Assembly (NCBI GenBank): GCA_049999765.1
Contig: JBNGIQ010009580.1
Coordinates: 1 to 64,000, forward strand
Source of the DNA: Phaeoceros laevis
Taxonomy: Eukaryota > Anthocerotophyta > Anthocerotopsida > Notothyladales
Direction: 5' to 3'
Length of the DNA stretch: 64,000 nucleotides
Positions 35,503 to 47,209 of this stretch are shown here, piece after piece. The notes below the pieces were generated by a model that saw only the letters and a program-made list of their open reading frames with translations, did not search any database and was not told where the DNA came from. Numbering within the stretch: the stretch's first letter is position 1; the number at the start of each line of letters is the position of its first letter. Both the position numbers and the translations under genes were made by a program.

Positions 35503-36468
35503 CTAGCCTGCCATAGAATACTCGTGCACGTGCATCCATTTTGTAGCTGACCACTTATTCCCTCTGATAACAGGGCAGCCTCCATGCAAGCTGGTAGGAT
35601 CCAGCTGTGCTTCTGGAGTCATGCTCCAAAACAACAATGCATCTCCCTTAACTGGTCGCACAGCAAGTCCTGTATGGCCACATTGCGACATCTCATAGCC
35701 TTCAAGGGTGTTGTTAGTCCTTGAAGCAGGGAAAACTGTCTCGCCACCAGCTTCCACATCAGTTAGATACATGAGCACTGTGGCAATCCTCTGGCCCCCA
35801 TTTTTGGTGTTGATATTGTCATGGAAGTAGTCGAAGTGAGGATCGTATTTCTGGCCAACTTCGTAGTGCAGTACCTGCAAACCTTCCCCATGCTCGACTG
35901 GGATGAAAGTGAACTCTGCAATCCTCTTCTCAATACGAGAGATGACCTCGTCCTGGCCCCGGCTCAGGAAGGTCCCAGAGCTCGTCCGAACCCTACTATC
36001 CTTACTCCGGCCTGTTGCACTGTCAACTACAGTGGACTTCACCATAGACGGCTTTGCTAGACTGATGAGGTGTTCACACTCTTCATCGCTTAGGAAATTG
36101 TGGTATACAAAAGCCCTTGGCTCCCAAGCCAGCACCTCGATCCATTTCCTGCCCGGTGTTTCCTCGGAACTGGTCACCTGGTTATGCACCCCTGTTGTGA
36201 TGACCAGATCTGAAGGCAGCTGCAAAGCCACTTCGGCTCCCTTTGTAACAGCCGAAGCCGTGTTAATTCCCGAAGGCACCCCTACTATCCCCAGGACCAG
36301 CAACACAAGCAAGAGGACTGACATGATGAGCATAAGAGCCAGCACTAAGGTCGAAGGAGAGCGTGGACCCCATGAGCTGTTCCGGCGGCTTCCAAGTCCC
36401 ATAGCTCTCACTTCCTGAGAAATCCCCCAAGCTCCAAATCCAGGCAGAATTCTACACAATGACGCCAA
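35503..36468 (-). CDS. P4H: Prolyl 4-hydroxylase, Golgi/ER type II membrane form
   Basis: Intronless, 321 residues. A cytosolic N-terminus of about 40 residues is followed by one hydrophobic span (LVLALMLIMSVLLLVLLVLG) that anchors a lumenal catalytic domain, the plant P4H arrangement. It hydroxylates proline in cell-wall glycoproteins using Fe(II), 2-oxoglutarate and O2. Fe ligands are visible: His and Asp in YDPHFDYFHD and the distal His in TSLHGGCPV, with the 2-oxoglutarate Lys in NKWSATKWMH. The substrate-loop region SGTFLSRGQDEV is conserved. It may start at the Met at residue 1 or the Met in VRAMGLGSRR. Confidence 0.94.
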   Translation of the reverse strand: MASLCRILPGFGAWGISQEVRAMGLGSRRNSSWGPRSPSTLVLALMLIMSVLLLVLLVLGIVGVPSGINTASAVTKGAEVALQLPSDLVITTGVHNQVTSSEETPGRKWIEVLAWEPRAFVYHNFLSDEECEHLISLAKPSMVKSTVVDSATGRSKDSRVRTSSGTFLSRGQDEVISRIEKRIAEFTFIPVEHGEGLQVLHYEVGQKYDPHFDYFHDNINTKNGGQRIATVLMYLTDVEAGGETVFPASRTNNTLEGYEMSQCGHTGLAVRPVKGDALLFWSMTPEAQLDPTSLHGGCPVIRGNKWSATKWMHVHEYSMAG

Positions 36469-37182
36469 CCTAAGTCACTCAGACGGATGAAGAAGCAGAG
36501 AACCGATCCAGCATGTCACAAGGCCACAGCTGGAATCGGCCAGGTGTCGATATGTCCCCACGCCAAACTTCCAACCGCCTTCCTCTACCTCAACTGCACC
36601 AACGGCGAAGGGACCGGATCTCCTCCGGCAGCCTGCCGTCGAACCTGCAACACAAGCTCCTAAGGTCACCAGTCCGCACGAACATGGCACAGCAATCGAC
36701 AGAGAGGTTCTCAATCGGATATAGCGGTTACACTTTCCACCATCCCCTGCGAACAGCGGCCCCCGCGTAGAAAAATATGCCCGATGAAGGAGCCGGCTAC
36801 CTGGACAAGCACGGCCCGGGAAGATGGGAGGAAGGCCGGGGGCAGAAGCAGAAGTGAGGCTTCCACCTGCTTTGCGAGGCAGCCAACTCGCTGACTGACT
36901 GCACTAGACTAATTTTTCCGTGATAACAATATAATAGAAGACAGCATCCAATCCCGTTTGCTTGGAAAGGCTTGAATTAGACAGTGTAGCTAGACAGTCC
37001 ATCTATTTATGGAGACTAACCGAAGACCGGGGATTGTCACGTTTTTTGTGCTCAGGAGTGCAGGTGGACCTAATAAGTATCGCATGCTCTGTGTAGTTTC
37101 CGCATTGTGTTCAATATCAGATGTCCAGGGTAGAGAGATTCCAAGCAGGGGAGGTGCTGAAGAATTTCGGTGAGAAGAAGAT
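36469..37182. promoter_or_regulatory. Shared upstream region of prolyl 4-hydroxylase (-) and inositol transporter (+)
   Basis: 714 bases between divergent start codons, without a gene I can support. Both promoters must lie here. Confidence 0.45.
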
Positions 37183-39820
37183 ATGTCTTCCGAGCTACAA
37201 GGACCGGCAATGGAGATTACTAGTCCCAGGAGCAAGGAAGGTTCAAGTGCTTGGAGAGTAGCGGCTCAAGACCTCGTTCAACACCCTGTACCTGCTGTGT
37301 CGACCAAGTTCTATGTGCTGCTGCTAACTCTTGCAGCCGGGATTGGAGGATTCTTGTTTGGCTATGACACAGGTAGGGTGTGCCAGGCTTCTGCTTGAAT
37401 AGCGGATTCTTGTTTCCTTACACGCTCTTGTCGTCTGTCTGCAGGAGTAATATCGGGTGCATTGTTGTACATCCGGGATGAATTCATTGAAGTGGAACGC
37501 AGTACATTTTTACAAGTACTGGCCTTCATCTGACCTCCTAGGCTGTGGTTCAACCCTTCAGATCGTGACACATACTTGCAAGCTAATGTCAAGGCACGGA
37601 ATGCAGGAAACAATTGTGAGCATGGCTATTGCAGGAGCTGTTGTTGGTGCCATTGTAGGAGGTCGAGCTAATGATCTTTATGGTCGGAAACCGACCATAT
37701 TAGTGTCGGATGGGGTGTTCGCAGTTGGTGCTCTGCTTATGGCTGCCGCTGCAAACCCATACGTATTGCTTGGTGGGCGGTTTGTCGTGGGACTAGGAAT
37801 TGGTGCAGCATCAATGTCAGCACCTCTTTACATTGCAGAGGCATCACCGACAAACCAAAGAGGAGCTCTAGTGAGCGTCAACGTGCTCATGATTACCACT
37901 GGCCAGTTTGTGGCCTATCTCGGAAATTATGCTTTCACGCGCGTAAGGATGCCCTGAACTTCTTCTCACACAAACATTATTTCATTGTTGGGAGGAAAGG
38001 GCTTGGCTAGCCACATGCAAATGCATTTGTTTTAATGTGGCTTCCCTCTCTTGAATGTTGCTGAGTGTTTTTATCATGTTATCCCTCTGCACCTGCTGGG
38101 CTTTCGTAGCTCCATAAGGTTAATAGCTGGACGAGATGATCTTGTGTTTTGTCACATCCGACTTGTGCATTTTTGTGCTTGTTATTCACCTATTCTCCTA
38201 GATGTTACCGGCAGCAGGATCTATATTGCATAGAAGAACAAGCACTTATTGGGTGATAAAGATAACAAATTGCGGCAGGTTCCAGGCACGTGGCGCTGGA
38301 TGTTGGGAGTTGCAGCTCTACCAGCTATACTGCAAGCTGCGATATTTGTGTGTCTTCCTGAATCACCGCGCTGGTTACTTTCTCAGGTTTTCGCTCTACA
38401 CTTGTCCTGTCCTTTTTTGTTTGTGTGCTGGTGCCAAAGAAAAGTGGAGCTTTTGAGCTGTTCTGATCAGTTGTCTATCGATGTCTGCAGAAAAGGCTCG
38501 ATGAGGCAATTGCTGTTTTTAAAAAAATCCACCACCCGGACAGGTTGAAGCTTGAGGTTGATGAGGCTTTGGACGCTGCAGAGGAGGATAGCAAACAGCA
38601 ACATGCTTTAAGGACTGTCAGATTAAGGGATGTACTGAAAAAAAAGGAGCTAAGGTTGGCCCTTACAGCTGGGGTTGGCATGCAGGTATTCAATGGGCCA
38701 CCAGTGTGAGGGTCAAATGATCCACTGACTGGGATTGATCTACTTCACATTTCATGATGAACTTAGTGCCATGTGGGGGTTAGCTGAAAGTTTTGCCATC
38801 TGTCCAGGTTTTTCAGCAGCTAGTTGGAATCAACACGGTGATGTATTACAGCCCTTCAATTGTGGAACTTGCGGGTATTGCATCGCATCAAACTGCTTTG
38901 TTGTTGTCCTCATCTGTGGCAGCAATGAATGCGGTTGGTACTATAGCGGGCATTGTTTTGATCGACCGGAAAGGAAGGAGGAGCCTTGCGACCATGAGCC
39001 TAATTGGAGTGATCATTGCCCTAGGCCTGCTGTCTCTCGCCTTCCATCTGACAACACTAGACAGTCCTGAAGTCACCTGGAGAAGTGAAGTTTTCACATC
39101 AGATGCCATATGTCCAGCTTTTCCTTCAGGATATGATGGGTCTGTATCCCGGCCAACATGCCACTCCTGCTTGCAAGCAGGCTGTGCGTTTTGCTCTTCG
39201 TCAACAAATCAGGTCAGTAAGTACAACAGTAAGGTCTCAGTGTTGGGCAGACGATTCACCGGCTTCCATTACGCTGTTATCGCTTTGTGGGCTTGTCTGT
39301 GCAGATGGATCCTGGAAACTGTGTATTGCTTAACACTACAATTTCTGACGTGTGCGTGAATGTGGCTGAGGGATCTTGGTTCACTCAAGGCTGCCCAAGT
39401 CGGTATGGGTGGTTGGCTTTGGTTGGTCTCATCTTCTACATAGCAGCTTTCGCACCAGGCATGGGACCAGTGCCATGGACTGTGAACTCTGAAATATATC
39501 CTGCAGACCTGCGGGGGGTTTGTGGTGGAATTGCAGCTACAGCAAATTGGTTGGCAAATCTTCTTGTAGCACAAACCTTTCTTTCTCTGGTCGATCTTAT
39601 GGGCACTTCCGCAGTCTTTCTGCTGTTGGGGATCTTCGCAACCTTGGCCCTGTGCTTTGTTCAAGTGGCTGTTCCAGAGACGAAAGGCCTATCATTCCAA
39701 GAAGTAGATCAAGTTTGGCAGGAGAGAGCGCGTGGAAGGACGTTCCCCTCCATTTTTGGGGGTGGTTCTGACTACGTATCTGTAAGAGACCAGAAGCTGG
39801 ACAGCTATGGACATACATAG
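37183..39820 (+). CDS. INT: Inositol transporter (major facilitator sugar-porter family, INT type)
   Basis: Seven exons: 37183-37372, 37445-37515, 37607-37942, 38279-38386, 38491-38685, 38808-39212 and 39305-39820; 606 residues. The protein has 12 predicted spans. Sugar-porter signatures: [74 protein letters not shown] and PETKGLSF. The extracellular loop before span 10 holds a Cys-rich PSI-like insert ([10 protein letters not shown] ... [12 protein letters not shown] ... GNCVL), which marks the INT2-INT4 type of plant inositol transporters. These are usually H+-myo-inositol symporters of the plasma membrane. A broken copy of its 3' half lies downstream. Confidence 0.93.
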
Positions 39821-41552
39821 TGTCATTTTGACACCCGGTTCTGCCGGTGGGAGCTAAAGAAGATTACTCTTCAGTTCGTAGTCGAGAAAGCTCAAGGTTA
39901 CAGGTCACCTTCTCAAGATCAACAGCACAGCCTTGTAAGCCCTGTTTTCAACCCTTCAATTTGCGATTGAAATAGGAGACCGCCTGAGAACGTGCCTGTC
40001 GACAAAGAGGTAAGACAGGACCTGGTAAAAACAAATGAGGTCTTAAATCTTTTCTGTTGGCCCCGTTGGTAGTAACTTGAACCGGGCAACCTACCGGCCG
40101 GATCGAAACTACCCAGTAGCCGGTACGCTTCGCCTAGAGTCCTAGACTAGCGAAGCGTATCTTTGGACTTCGCGAAACCCAAAATTGGGTGGGCAGTGGG
40201 CATGGCTATAAAGCATGCTCAGACATTCACCACTGAAAATACTGCAGCTAAACTTGGCGAAGCCTATGGTCAAAGCTTTAAAAGAAGCATACCTTGATTC
40301 CAGGAGTCAGCGAGCAAGCACGCAGAGGAAGACGGGGTAAGGCATAAATTTACGACGTCTACACCGCGGGGCTGCAGCAGGGGATTTGTATAGGGCAGAA
40401 GACAAGTGGAGCCATTTTGCGGACTTTGGCCCAGACTGTCCCAGTCCTTTCCCAACGCTTGTTAAGTGTGGCAACCAGATGGTAGTTGTCTTTCCAAATC
40501 GAGCCGGTCGCGTGCCCACCTTCTCGTCCGCTGGCCCTGCCCCCATAGGCATGGAGTTGGGGTGGATTGCTGTGGACTAGGATTCTGGCATTTTCACAGA
40601 GCCTCGGGCAAGTAGCGGTCCATGCGCATGGCAGCTGAGATGATCTTGCTCGTCTTTCCTGCGGGTAGTCCAGGAGCAGGTCCAACCTAGCCTTTTGAAG
40701 TTTTTCAAACGGGGCGGGTCTACGAGATGGTAACTATCTCAGGTGGTCTCATCAATGGCCAACTGCGGCCAAAGCTCGCATTGTCATGCTTGCGCTTGAT
40801 TGCGGGGAACTGCTCAACCTGCCAGCAGAAAAGGAGGGCTCTGCTGCTTTCAGTCCCTTTTCCTGCTTCATCTTGCCTGGACCCTTGCCATAGAATTTGT
40901 GTGATTGACTTACTGAGAAGCTGCTTTCAGTGTCTGCAACAGAGAGTACAAATCGGACACCAGAACATCGAAGCCATAACGGCTTAACACCAGAGCGAAC
41001 CAAGGCAGGACAGGTAGCAAAGCTACCCAAAACACCTCAAAACAGTACCGCTCTCCCAATTTCATCCACCCCCGTCCAATATGATGTCTCTTGCAGGTTG
41101 GGGAAGCAGCCTTCGGTTTTGGGTCATCCACGACACCCACCAGCTTGCTTCTCTTCTTATCCGTGTTCCTACCTTCACAGTCTGTCGTTTCCCGCCGAAG
41201 AGTGCCTCACTCGTGCAAAAGCTGGAAAGCTCCAGCTAACCCTTTCCCATAAGGGGTCTCCGTATTCAGTGTCTCTCCCCAGCAGCTTCTTCGAATAATA
41301 ACACCTTGGGCTTTTGCAGCTGCCTTAAGGGCTAACCCACCTCAAAGTCCTTGATCCTGCCTGCTGGGGTTGTCCCAGATGCAACTTCCACGACACCACA
41401 TCATCCGCTCTTCATGGCGCCCCTTCACTAAAACTACGCTTGACCTTCCTCTTTGGTACTCCATGAACAACCACAAGAATCATCTGTCCCAGGCACTCCA
41501 CAGGCCTACACAGCACTGCTCTGGCAAGCATTCTGACGAGGTATACTTAAGA
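39821..41552. other. Spacer between the inositol transporter and its broken copy
   Basis: Apart from the hairpin at 40124-40159 I find no gene. The 3' flank of the intact transporter (about 39880-40045) resembles the 3' flank of the pseudogene (about 42910-43120), so the duplicated block includes non-coding DNA. Confidence 0.5.
40124..40159. repeat. Strong 13-bp inverted repeat (hairpin)
   Basis: TACGCTTCGCCTAG at 40124-40137 is complementary to CTAGCGAAGCGTA at 40147-40159 with a single bulged C and a 9-base loop. A second short inverted pair (TACCGGC at 40092-40098, GCCGGTA at 40119-40125) abuts it, so the two could form competing or stacked hairpins. No T-rich tail suggests a Pol III terminator. 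Confidence 0.7.
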
Positions 41553-43120
41553 TCTGATGAGGCAATTGCTGTGCATAATCTTGACAATCTACCATCCGGA
41601 GAGGTTGAAAGTTTAGGTTGATGAGGTCTTGGCACTGAAGAGGAGGATATAGCAAACAACAAAATGCTGCAAGGGCTGCCGGATTAAGGAATGTACTGAA
41701 AAAGGAGCTAAGGTTGGCCCTTGCAGCTGGGATTGCCATGCAGATATTCAAGGGGCCAGTGGCTGGGTCAATCATCCACTGACTGCGATGATCTCCTCCA
41801 CATTTCCTGATGAACTTAGTTCAATGTGGAGGTTAGCTGAAAGCTGGCCATCTGTCCAGGTTTTTCAGCAGCTATTTAGAATCAACACGGTGATGTTTCA
41901 CAGCCCTGCCACTGTGGAGATTGGGGGTATTGCGTCTCACCACCCTGCTTTGTTGTCCTCATCTCTGGCTGGCAGCAATGGATGCGGTTGGTACTATAGC
42001 AGGTATTGTTTCGATCGACCGGAAGGAAGTGGACCTTGCGACAATGAGCCTAATTGAAGTGATCCTAGGCCCTAGGCCTGCTCTCGCTTTTAACAACACT
42101 GTACAGCAAAGTGAGGTTTTCAAATCCACTGCCAGCTGTCCAGCCTTTCTTCGGGGTGCAAATGTGTCTAAATCCCGGCCAAGAAGTGCCAGGAGTGGCA
42201 CTTCCTGCTTGCAAGCAGGAAGTGCGTTCTGCTCTTCGTCAAAAAATCCTACAGCTTAAGGTTCTTAATGTTGGGTACAATACTCACCAGCTTGCATTGC
42301 GCTGTTCTGGCACTATCTGTTTGTCTGTGCAGATGGATTCTGTAGACTGTTTGTTGTGAAACACTAGTTTCTGAGTGTGTGTGGAAGTGGCCTCCCGAAC
42401 TTGGTTCGCTGAAGGGTACCAAGTCGGTATGAGTGGTTGGCGTTGGTTGGTGTCGTTGTCTGCATAGCAGCTTCTGTTACTCTGAACTTTGAAGTATATC
42501 CTGCAGACTTGTGGGGGTCGTGGTGGAATTGCAGTTACAGTTCATTGGTTGACAAATTTTCTAGTAGCACAACTTTCTGTTTGTGGTTGATCTTTTAGGC
42601 ACTTTCACAGTCTTTCTGCTGTTGGGAGCTTTTCAGCCTTGGCCCTGTGGTTTGTTCAAGGGCTGTTCCAGAGACGATATCAGTTCAAGAAGCTGATCAA
42701 CTTTGTCAGAAGGGAGTGCGTAGAAGGACGTTTCCCTCCGTATTTGGGAGTGGTCGTGACTACTGTACATTTTTGAAAGAAATCAGAAGATGGACACTGA
42801 TGGAGAGAGTGTAGAAAGGAAGGAAGGTGATTGACGGGGTACTTGCGTACCACACCTTTGTAAGTTTTACACCCCCGCTTCTGGAAACTGAAGAACATCA
42901 CTATGATCTCGACTTTGCAGTTGTTGAGTTCCACCAGAAAGGTGACCTTATTAAGGTCAAGAGTAGGTTTCCAATTTGCGATTGCTACTGTGAGAACTTC
43001 GAAGTATCGCCCTACCTCGGAGATCTGGCATTATCCTGTCTGCTCTTCGCCGGCAAAATTGGTGAATGCACACACGCAGGACCTGGTAAAACCAGATTCC
43101 AGTAAGATCTCAGTGAGATC
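41553..43120 (+). pseudogene. Truncated inositol transporter copy (exons 5-7 plus introns and 3' flank)
   Basis: From GATGAGGCAATTGCTGT at about 41556 the DNA follows the intact gene from exon 5 (38499 on) through intron 5, exon 6 (from VFQQL at about 41859), exon 7 (to about 42790) and the 3' flank. Introns are retained, so this is a DNA duplication and not a processed copy. Exons 1-4 are missing. Many small indels break the frame, and conserved blocks are altered (the [14 protein letters not shown] region reads QQLFRINTVMFHSP). The 3' edge is approximate. No function is expected. Confidence 0.88.
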
Positions 43121-44234
43121 TGTATAATCTTTTTGAGTAACCGGGGTGTTACCGTTCACCGTTCGTGTGGACATGGGCCACAAGGGATACAGTTTCCCCT
43201 ATGATGCAGAACTACTCGAGTAGAGCGCGGTAACGGAACGGCTGGCAGCCGTCCGTACTGGCCCCACTCACTGCATTAACTTGGCCCTAACCGCGGTTGT
43301 AAACAGCGGTCCGTCTCCTCAAGGACCGTGCGATGATGCTTGGCGCTGGAGCTGTGATGATCGAGGCTTTGGATTGGATCAAACGGACAATGCAGCTGTT
43401 CTTCTACTTGTCTTGCTCGCACATTACGCTGCAGCGCAGCAGAATTGCTGCAAATTCCCTGAGCAACGGGGTCAGTAGAAGAGTTGTACTGGCCGACGAG
43501 AGCTGACTTCTCCGTGCAATTCTTAGCTGTCGCTGAGGGTGAGCAATGTGGGACAGCCTTCTAGCCTTTCCCTCCTAGTCGCCAAAGCAAGGACATTACT
43601 GCATTTCTGGCTTTCGCGGAAAGTTGAGGCGGTGCGTAGACATTCAGACCCCCAAGAATTGGCATCTTGCGATCTTTGCCTGCTACAGGTCTACAGCTGG
43701 GGACAGCAATCAGCCTTTTTGAGCAACAGGTTAGAATGTTCATGGTGTATTCCTCCTTAGTTGAAGCAATTGTTTGGTCCGTCGCTTTCCTCCCTTACAA
43801 TTTGTGAGTTCTTCTCGTCCGAAGCAAGAAGCTCCTGGAGCTGTGAGAATGCTCTTCGACTTTTATCTAGTATTGCTATTCCAACTTCATTCTTGCCACT
43901 GCGCTTACAAGCGACAACTTCACATCCCGAGGCATGTTCTTTATAGTGACCTCGGCTGGAAGCGGATCAGCGCTCAGCTGCAAATTATGCCTTCGCCTGC
44001 CGCTTCTTTTGAGTCCGAGAAGGTAACATTCTGTTTGCTTTCGGGTTTCATACTGGCTCAGGAGCTTTCCAAGGGCTGGAACAGTTGATCCAGCTTTGTG
44101 GGAGAATGGGATGGATTTCAAGCGTCCTTGAAGGGTGACTATCCACCATTCCTCACAACTTGCATAAGACGGCCATGCTCAAACTAGTGGCCAAGATTTC
44201 TTCCAAGTAATATTGGCCTTTGCAACAAATTTCA
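43121..44234. other. Intergenic stretch before the receptor kinase
   Basis: No gene recognised; several frames of 60-100 codons overlap in both strands without family likeness. The right part should contain the kinase promoter and leader. Confidence 0.45.
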
Positions 44235-47044
44235 ATGAAGCAACGACTCTGGGCAGCTCTGGCTTACGCCGTGCTTCTAGCGACAGCGCAAGTCAAAGCT
44301 AGTAAGATTTGTCCTCTCAATTCTGCTATTGGGTTGATTGGTGCAGTGCGGGGGTCTCTCAAGTTGGTAATGGGGCGGCTCAGTTCTTGGACTGACAAAT
44401 GTGCCCGAGTGGCAGACCTAGGTACCGGTGTGGATTGCCCTTACGACTTCACGTCTCTGCAAGCATTGACGCCTCTCTGCTATGATACGACTTCCGGCTC
44501 TGCCTTGTCTATGCAGCTTTGCTGTAAAGAGATATACAGTGCAGCTCTGTTCTCAATTGCTCAGCACACAAATTTAACAGGAGTGATATTTTCCAATCGC
44601 TCTCAAGCACAATCTTGTATACTGCAGTTTGTGGACAAGCTTCATAGTGTTCGACAGCTTGATAGGGCTATTTTCTCGACTGCCTGTCCGTTGCCAGCAT
44701 CGAGAATTACCCGCAGTGCTTCTCCTTGCAATTTCGGTTCCATGAGCGAACTACAACGCCAGTATGATATAGCAAATGTATCTAAAGCATGTGGGGAAGG
44801 TTTGGAACCTGGGCAGAAGGGGTGTCAGACGTGCCAAGGAGAGCTACTGCAAGCGTCATTGAAGCTGGCAGGACTGACAGGGGACCAGCCTGGTGCATGT
44901 GGTACTAGCATCGCAATTGCTTTGACAAGCCTGGATCCAGACCTCGTCCACTTCGAGGGTTTTTTTACTTGTGTATTGCAAATCCTGGAAAATGTTCCAG
45001 TCTCGCGTATGTACACCTACATGTCTGCAGGATCTGTTTTTTTCGGAGAAAAATTTTGTTCCTCAGTTCCGTTGGTCCTTTGTATCTGTGCCTCGTCTAA
45101 CCCTGTCTCTCACAACCTCATCCAACTGCAGAATATCTCACTATTGGAGAGGCTCCGGGTTTTGCACCAGAGTCAGGTACTGTGGTTTCGTCTCCTATCA
45201 TTTAAGCAACTGAAATGAGTCTTTGAGGAGGGAGAAGTCCGTTTGGAATTGGGCAGCCCAGGCCAGATGGATGATTAGACCGTCTGTGGTCATTCTGTAC
45301 ACAGTTGCTTCAATCGTTGTTCGTCGTTATTGCGTTTCTATTCGTTAGGTTGTAGAACTTGCTCATGACTTCTTTGATGATTATACAGTGGAACCTGTGC
45401 ATTCAGTAAAATCCTCTGCCGTAACATTCAGAGCGCTGATAATATTTGCGGGAATTTTTGGAGGCCTCGGCTCACTTGTAATTGCAACATTGATAATATT
45501 CTACTTTGCAAGAAGGCACAATCCGTCGTACGTGTTTGCAAAAGCTTTTTTAGGTAAGGAATAGCTTCAACCCATAAGTGCTTAAGCTTTGGAACGGAAA
45601 CGGATGGAATCCATCCTTGAAGCCAGGATGAGTCAAAATTGCTCTTAACCTTTCTGGTTGCTAGACATAAATAGATTGTGTGTTTGCCTTGAAGCAGGGA
45701 TTGACAGCCAAAAATCTGTGGACGCAAGAGAAATGTCTTTGCTGCCAACGGAGGGATTTTATGTATTTACAATTAAGGAGCTTATGAGAGCCACGAACAG
45801 TTTTAGCAGCTCCCTTCTGATTGGGGAGGGAAGTGCAGGCATGGTGTACAAGGGTCAACTTCCAAGTGGAAAGTTGGTAGCTGTCAAGCGCATCCAACAT
45901 GAGAAAAACGTGGACACGTTTTACCAGGAAGTCGAGCTTCTAGCTCGGGTTCGGCACCCAAACCTGACAGCTTTACTGGGCTACTGTCAATTCAAGCGAA
46001 TGCACCTGCTGGTGTATGAATATATGTCCAATGGCGACCTGGCGCAAAAGCTGCTAGGTAGGGGACTTCGTACTTCTCTTGCTGTTTGTGGGGCACTGGT
46101 GGAACACGTTGGGAGTCCAATCCTGATTCTTTAGTTTAACGTTGCCTAAGTAGCTGCTCGGCGTTCTGATTTGGCAGGATCCGGAGAAGCTGGCCCAGTC
46201 TTGACATGGGATGAGCGTGTGTCCATTGCTCTGGACTGCGCAAGAGGTCTTACGTATCTTCACGAAGGTCCCGAAGGGCCAATAATTCATCGAGACATCA
46301 AGGTAAAGCCAGACCCAACTAAATATAGCTGTTTACGTTTTTTGTTATCTTCTGGAAATTATGCTGGAAGATGCAGAGCATGACAGTACAATCTTGCAGC
46401 CCACAAACATTCTCCTAAACGAATTCCTCGAGGCAAAGCTCTCCGATTTTGGGCTCTCAAAGATTCTAGGAGTTGAGGCATCTCACGTGTCTACGGAGGT
46501 GAAGGGTACCACGGGTTATTTAGACCCGGAGTACTTGCTATTGGGGCAACTCACAGAGTCCAGTGACGTATACAGCTTCGGAATCGTTTTGTTGCAGCTC
46601 ATCAGTGGCAGAAAAGCTATCGACACCGACACCAAGTGTTCTAGGTCCATTGTGCAAATCGTAAGTGATCTGCTTTAACAGCCAGTCAAATGAAGTCCTC
46701 GCTATCCGCTCATCTTAGAGTTGCAAGTACTTAAGAGTGTAGAAGTTTGATTGTTGCTCTTCTATCGTCGATAAAGCACAGCCGTGGTCGCCCAGTTGTC
46801 CTAACTTTCGGTTTTCATTTCAACTCAGGCACTACCAATGTCTGCTGAGGGAGGTGACCTGCTGGGGTTGGTCGATGCCAAGCTGGAAGGTTGGTATTCT
46901 GTTAGTGCTTTCAAACAGATCGCTGCAGTTGCAATCAAGTGCATACAGCCGCGAAGTTATGATAGGCCATCTGTATCCGAGGTGCTCCATGAGCTGGAGT
47001 TGGCATGGAAGCTGTCGAAATCCAGAAGTCTGTGTACTACATGA
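44235..47044 (+). CDS. Receptor-like kinase with a SPARK-like Cys-rich ectodomain
   Basis: Seven exons: 44235-45006, 45132-45176, 45356-45554, 45698-46057, 46178-46302, 46400-46660 and 46830-47044, giving 658 residues. ATG 44235 gives a signal peptide ([18 protein letters not shown]) followed by [12 protein letters not shown]. The ectodomain has many paired Cys (LCYDTT, LCCKEIY, CQTCQGE) in the spacing of plant SPARK-domain kinases (At1g11050 type, ARK/KIN group). One transmembrane span ([20 protein letters not shown]) is followed by basic FARR. The kinase is complete: G-loop [18 protein letters not shown] lysine, catalytic HRDIKPTN, DFG in LSDFGLSK, activation loop [10 protein letters not shown]. 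It is an RD kinase, likely at the plasma membrane. The ligand is unknown. Exon 3's acceptor (45355) was chosen to keep the frame. Confidence 0.88.
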
Positions 47045-47209
47045 TAAACTGGTTTGAAAACTCTTGTCCGGAACTCCAACAGACGGGCATGATAGATTGT
47101 TCTGTTTTGTACATCTCAACTTCACCGATCATGCTGACTTATGCTGACCCCTATTGACCGTAGCCCTGGCTGATTCTGGCTAAATTTTGGGAAAAAAAAC
47201 TGTAGATGT

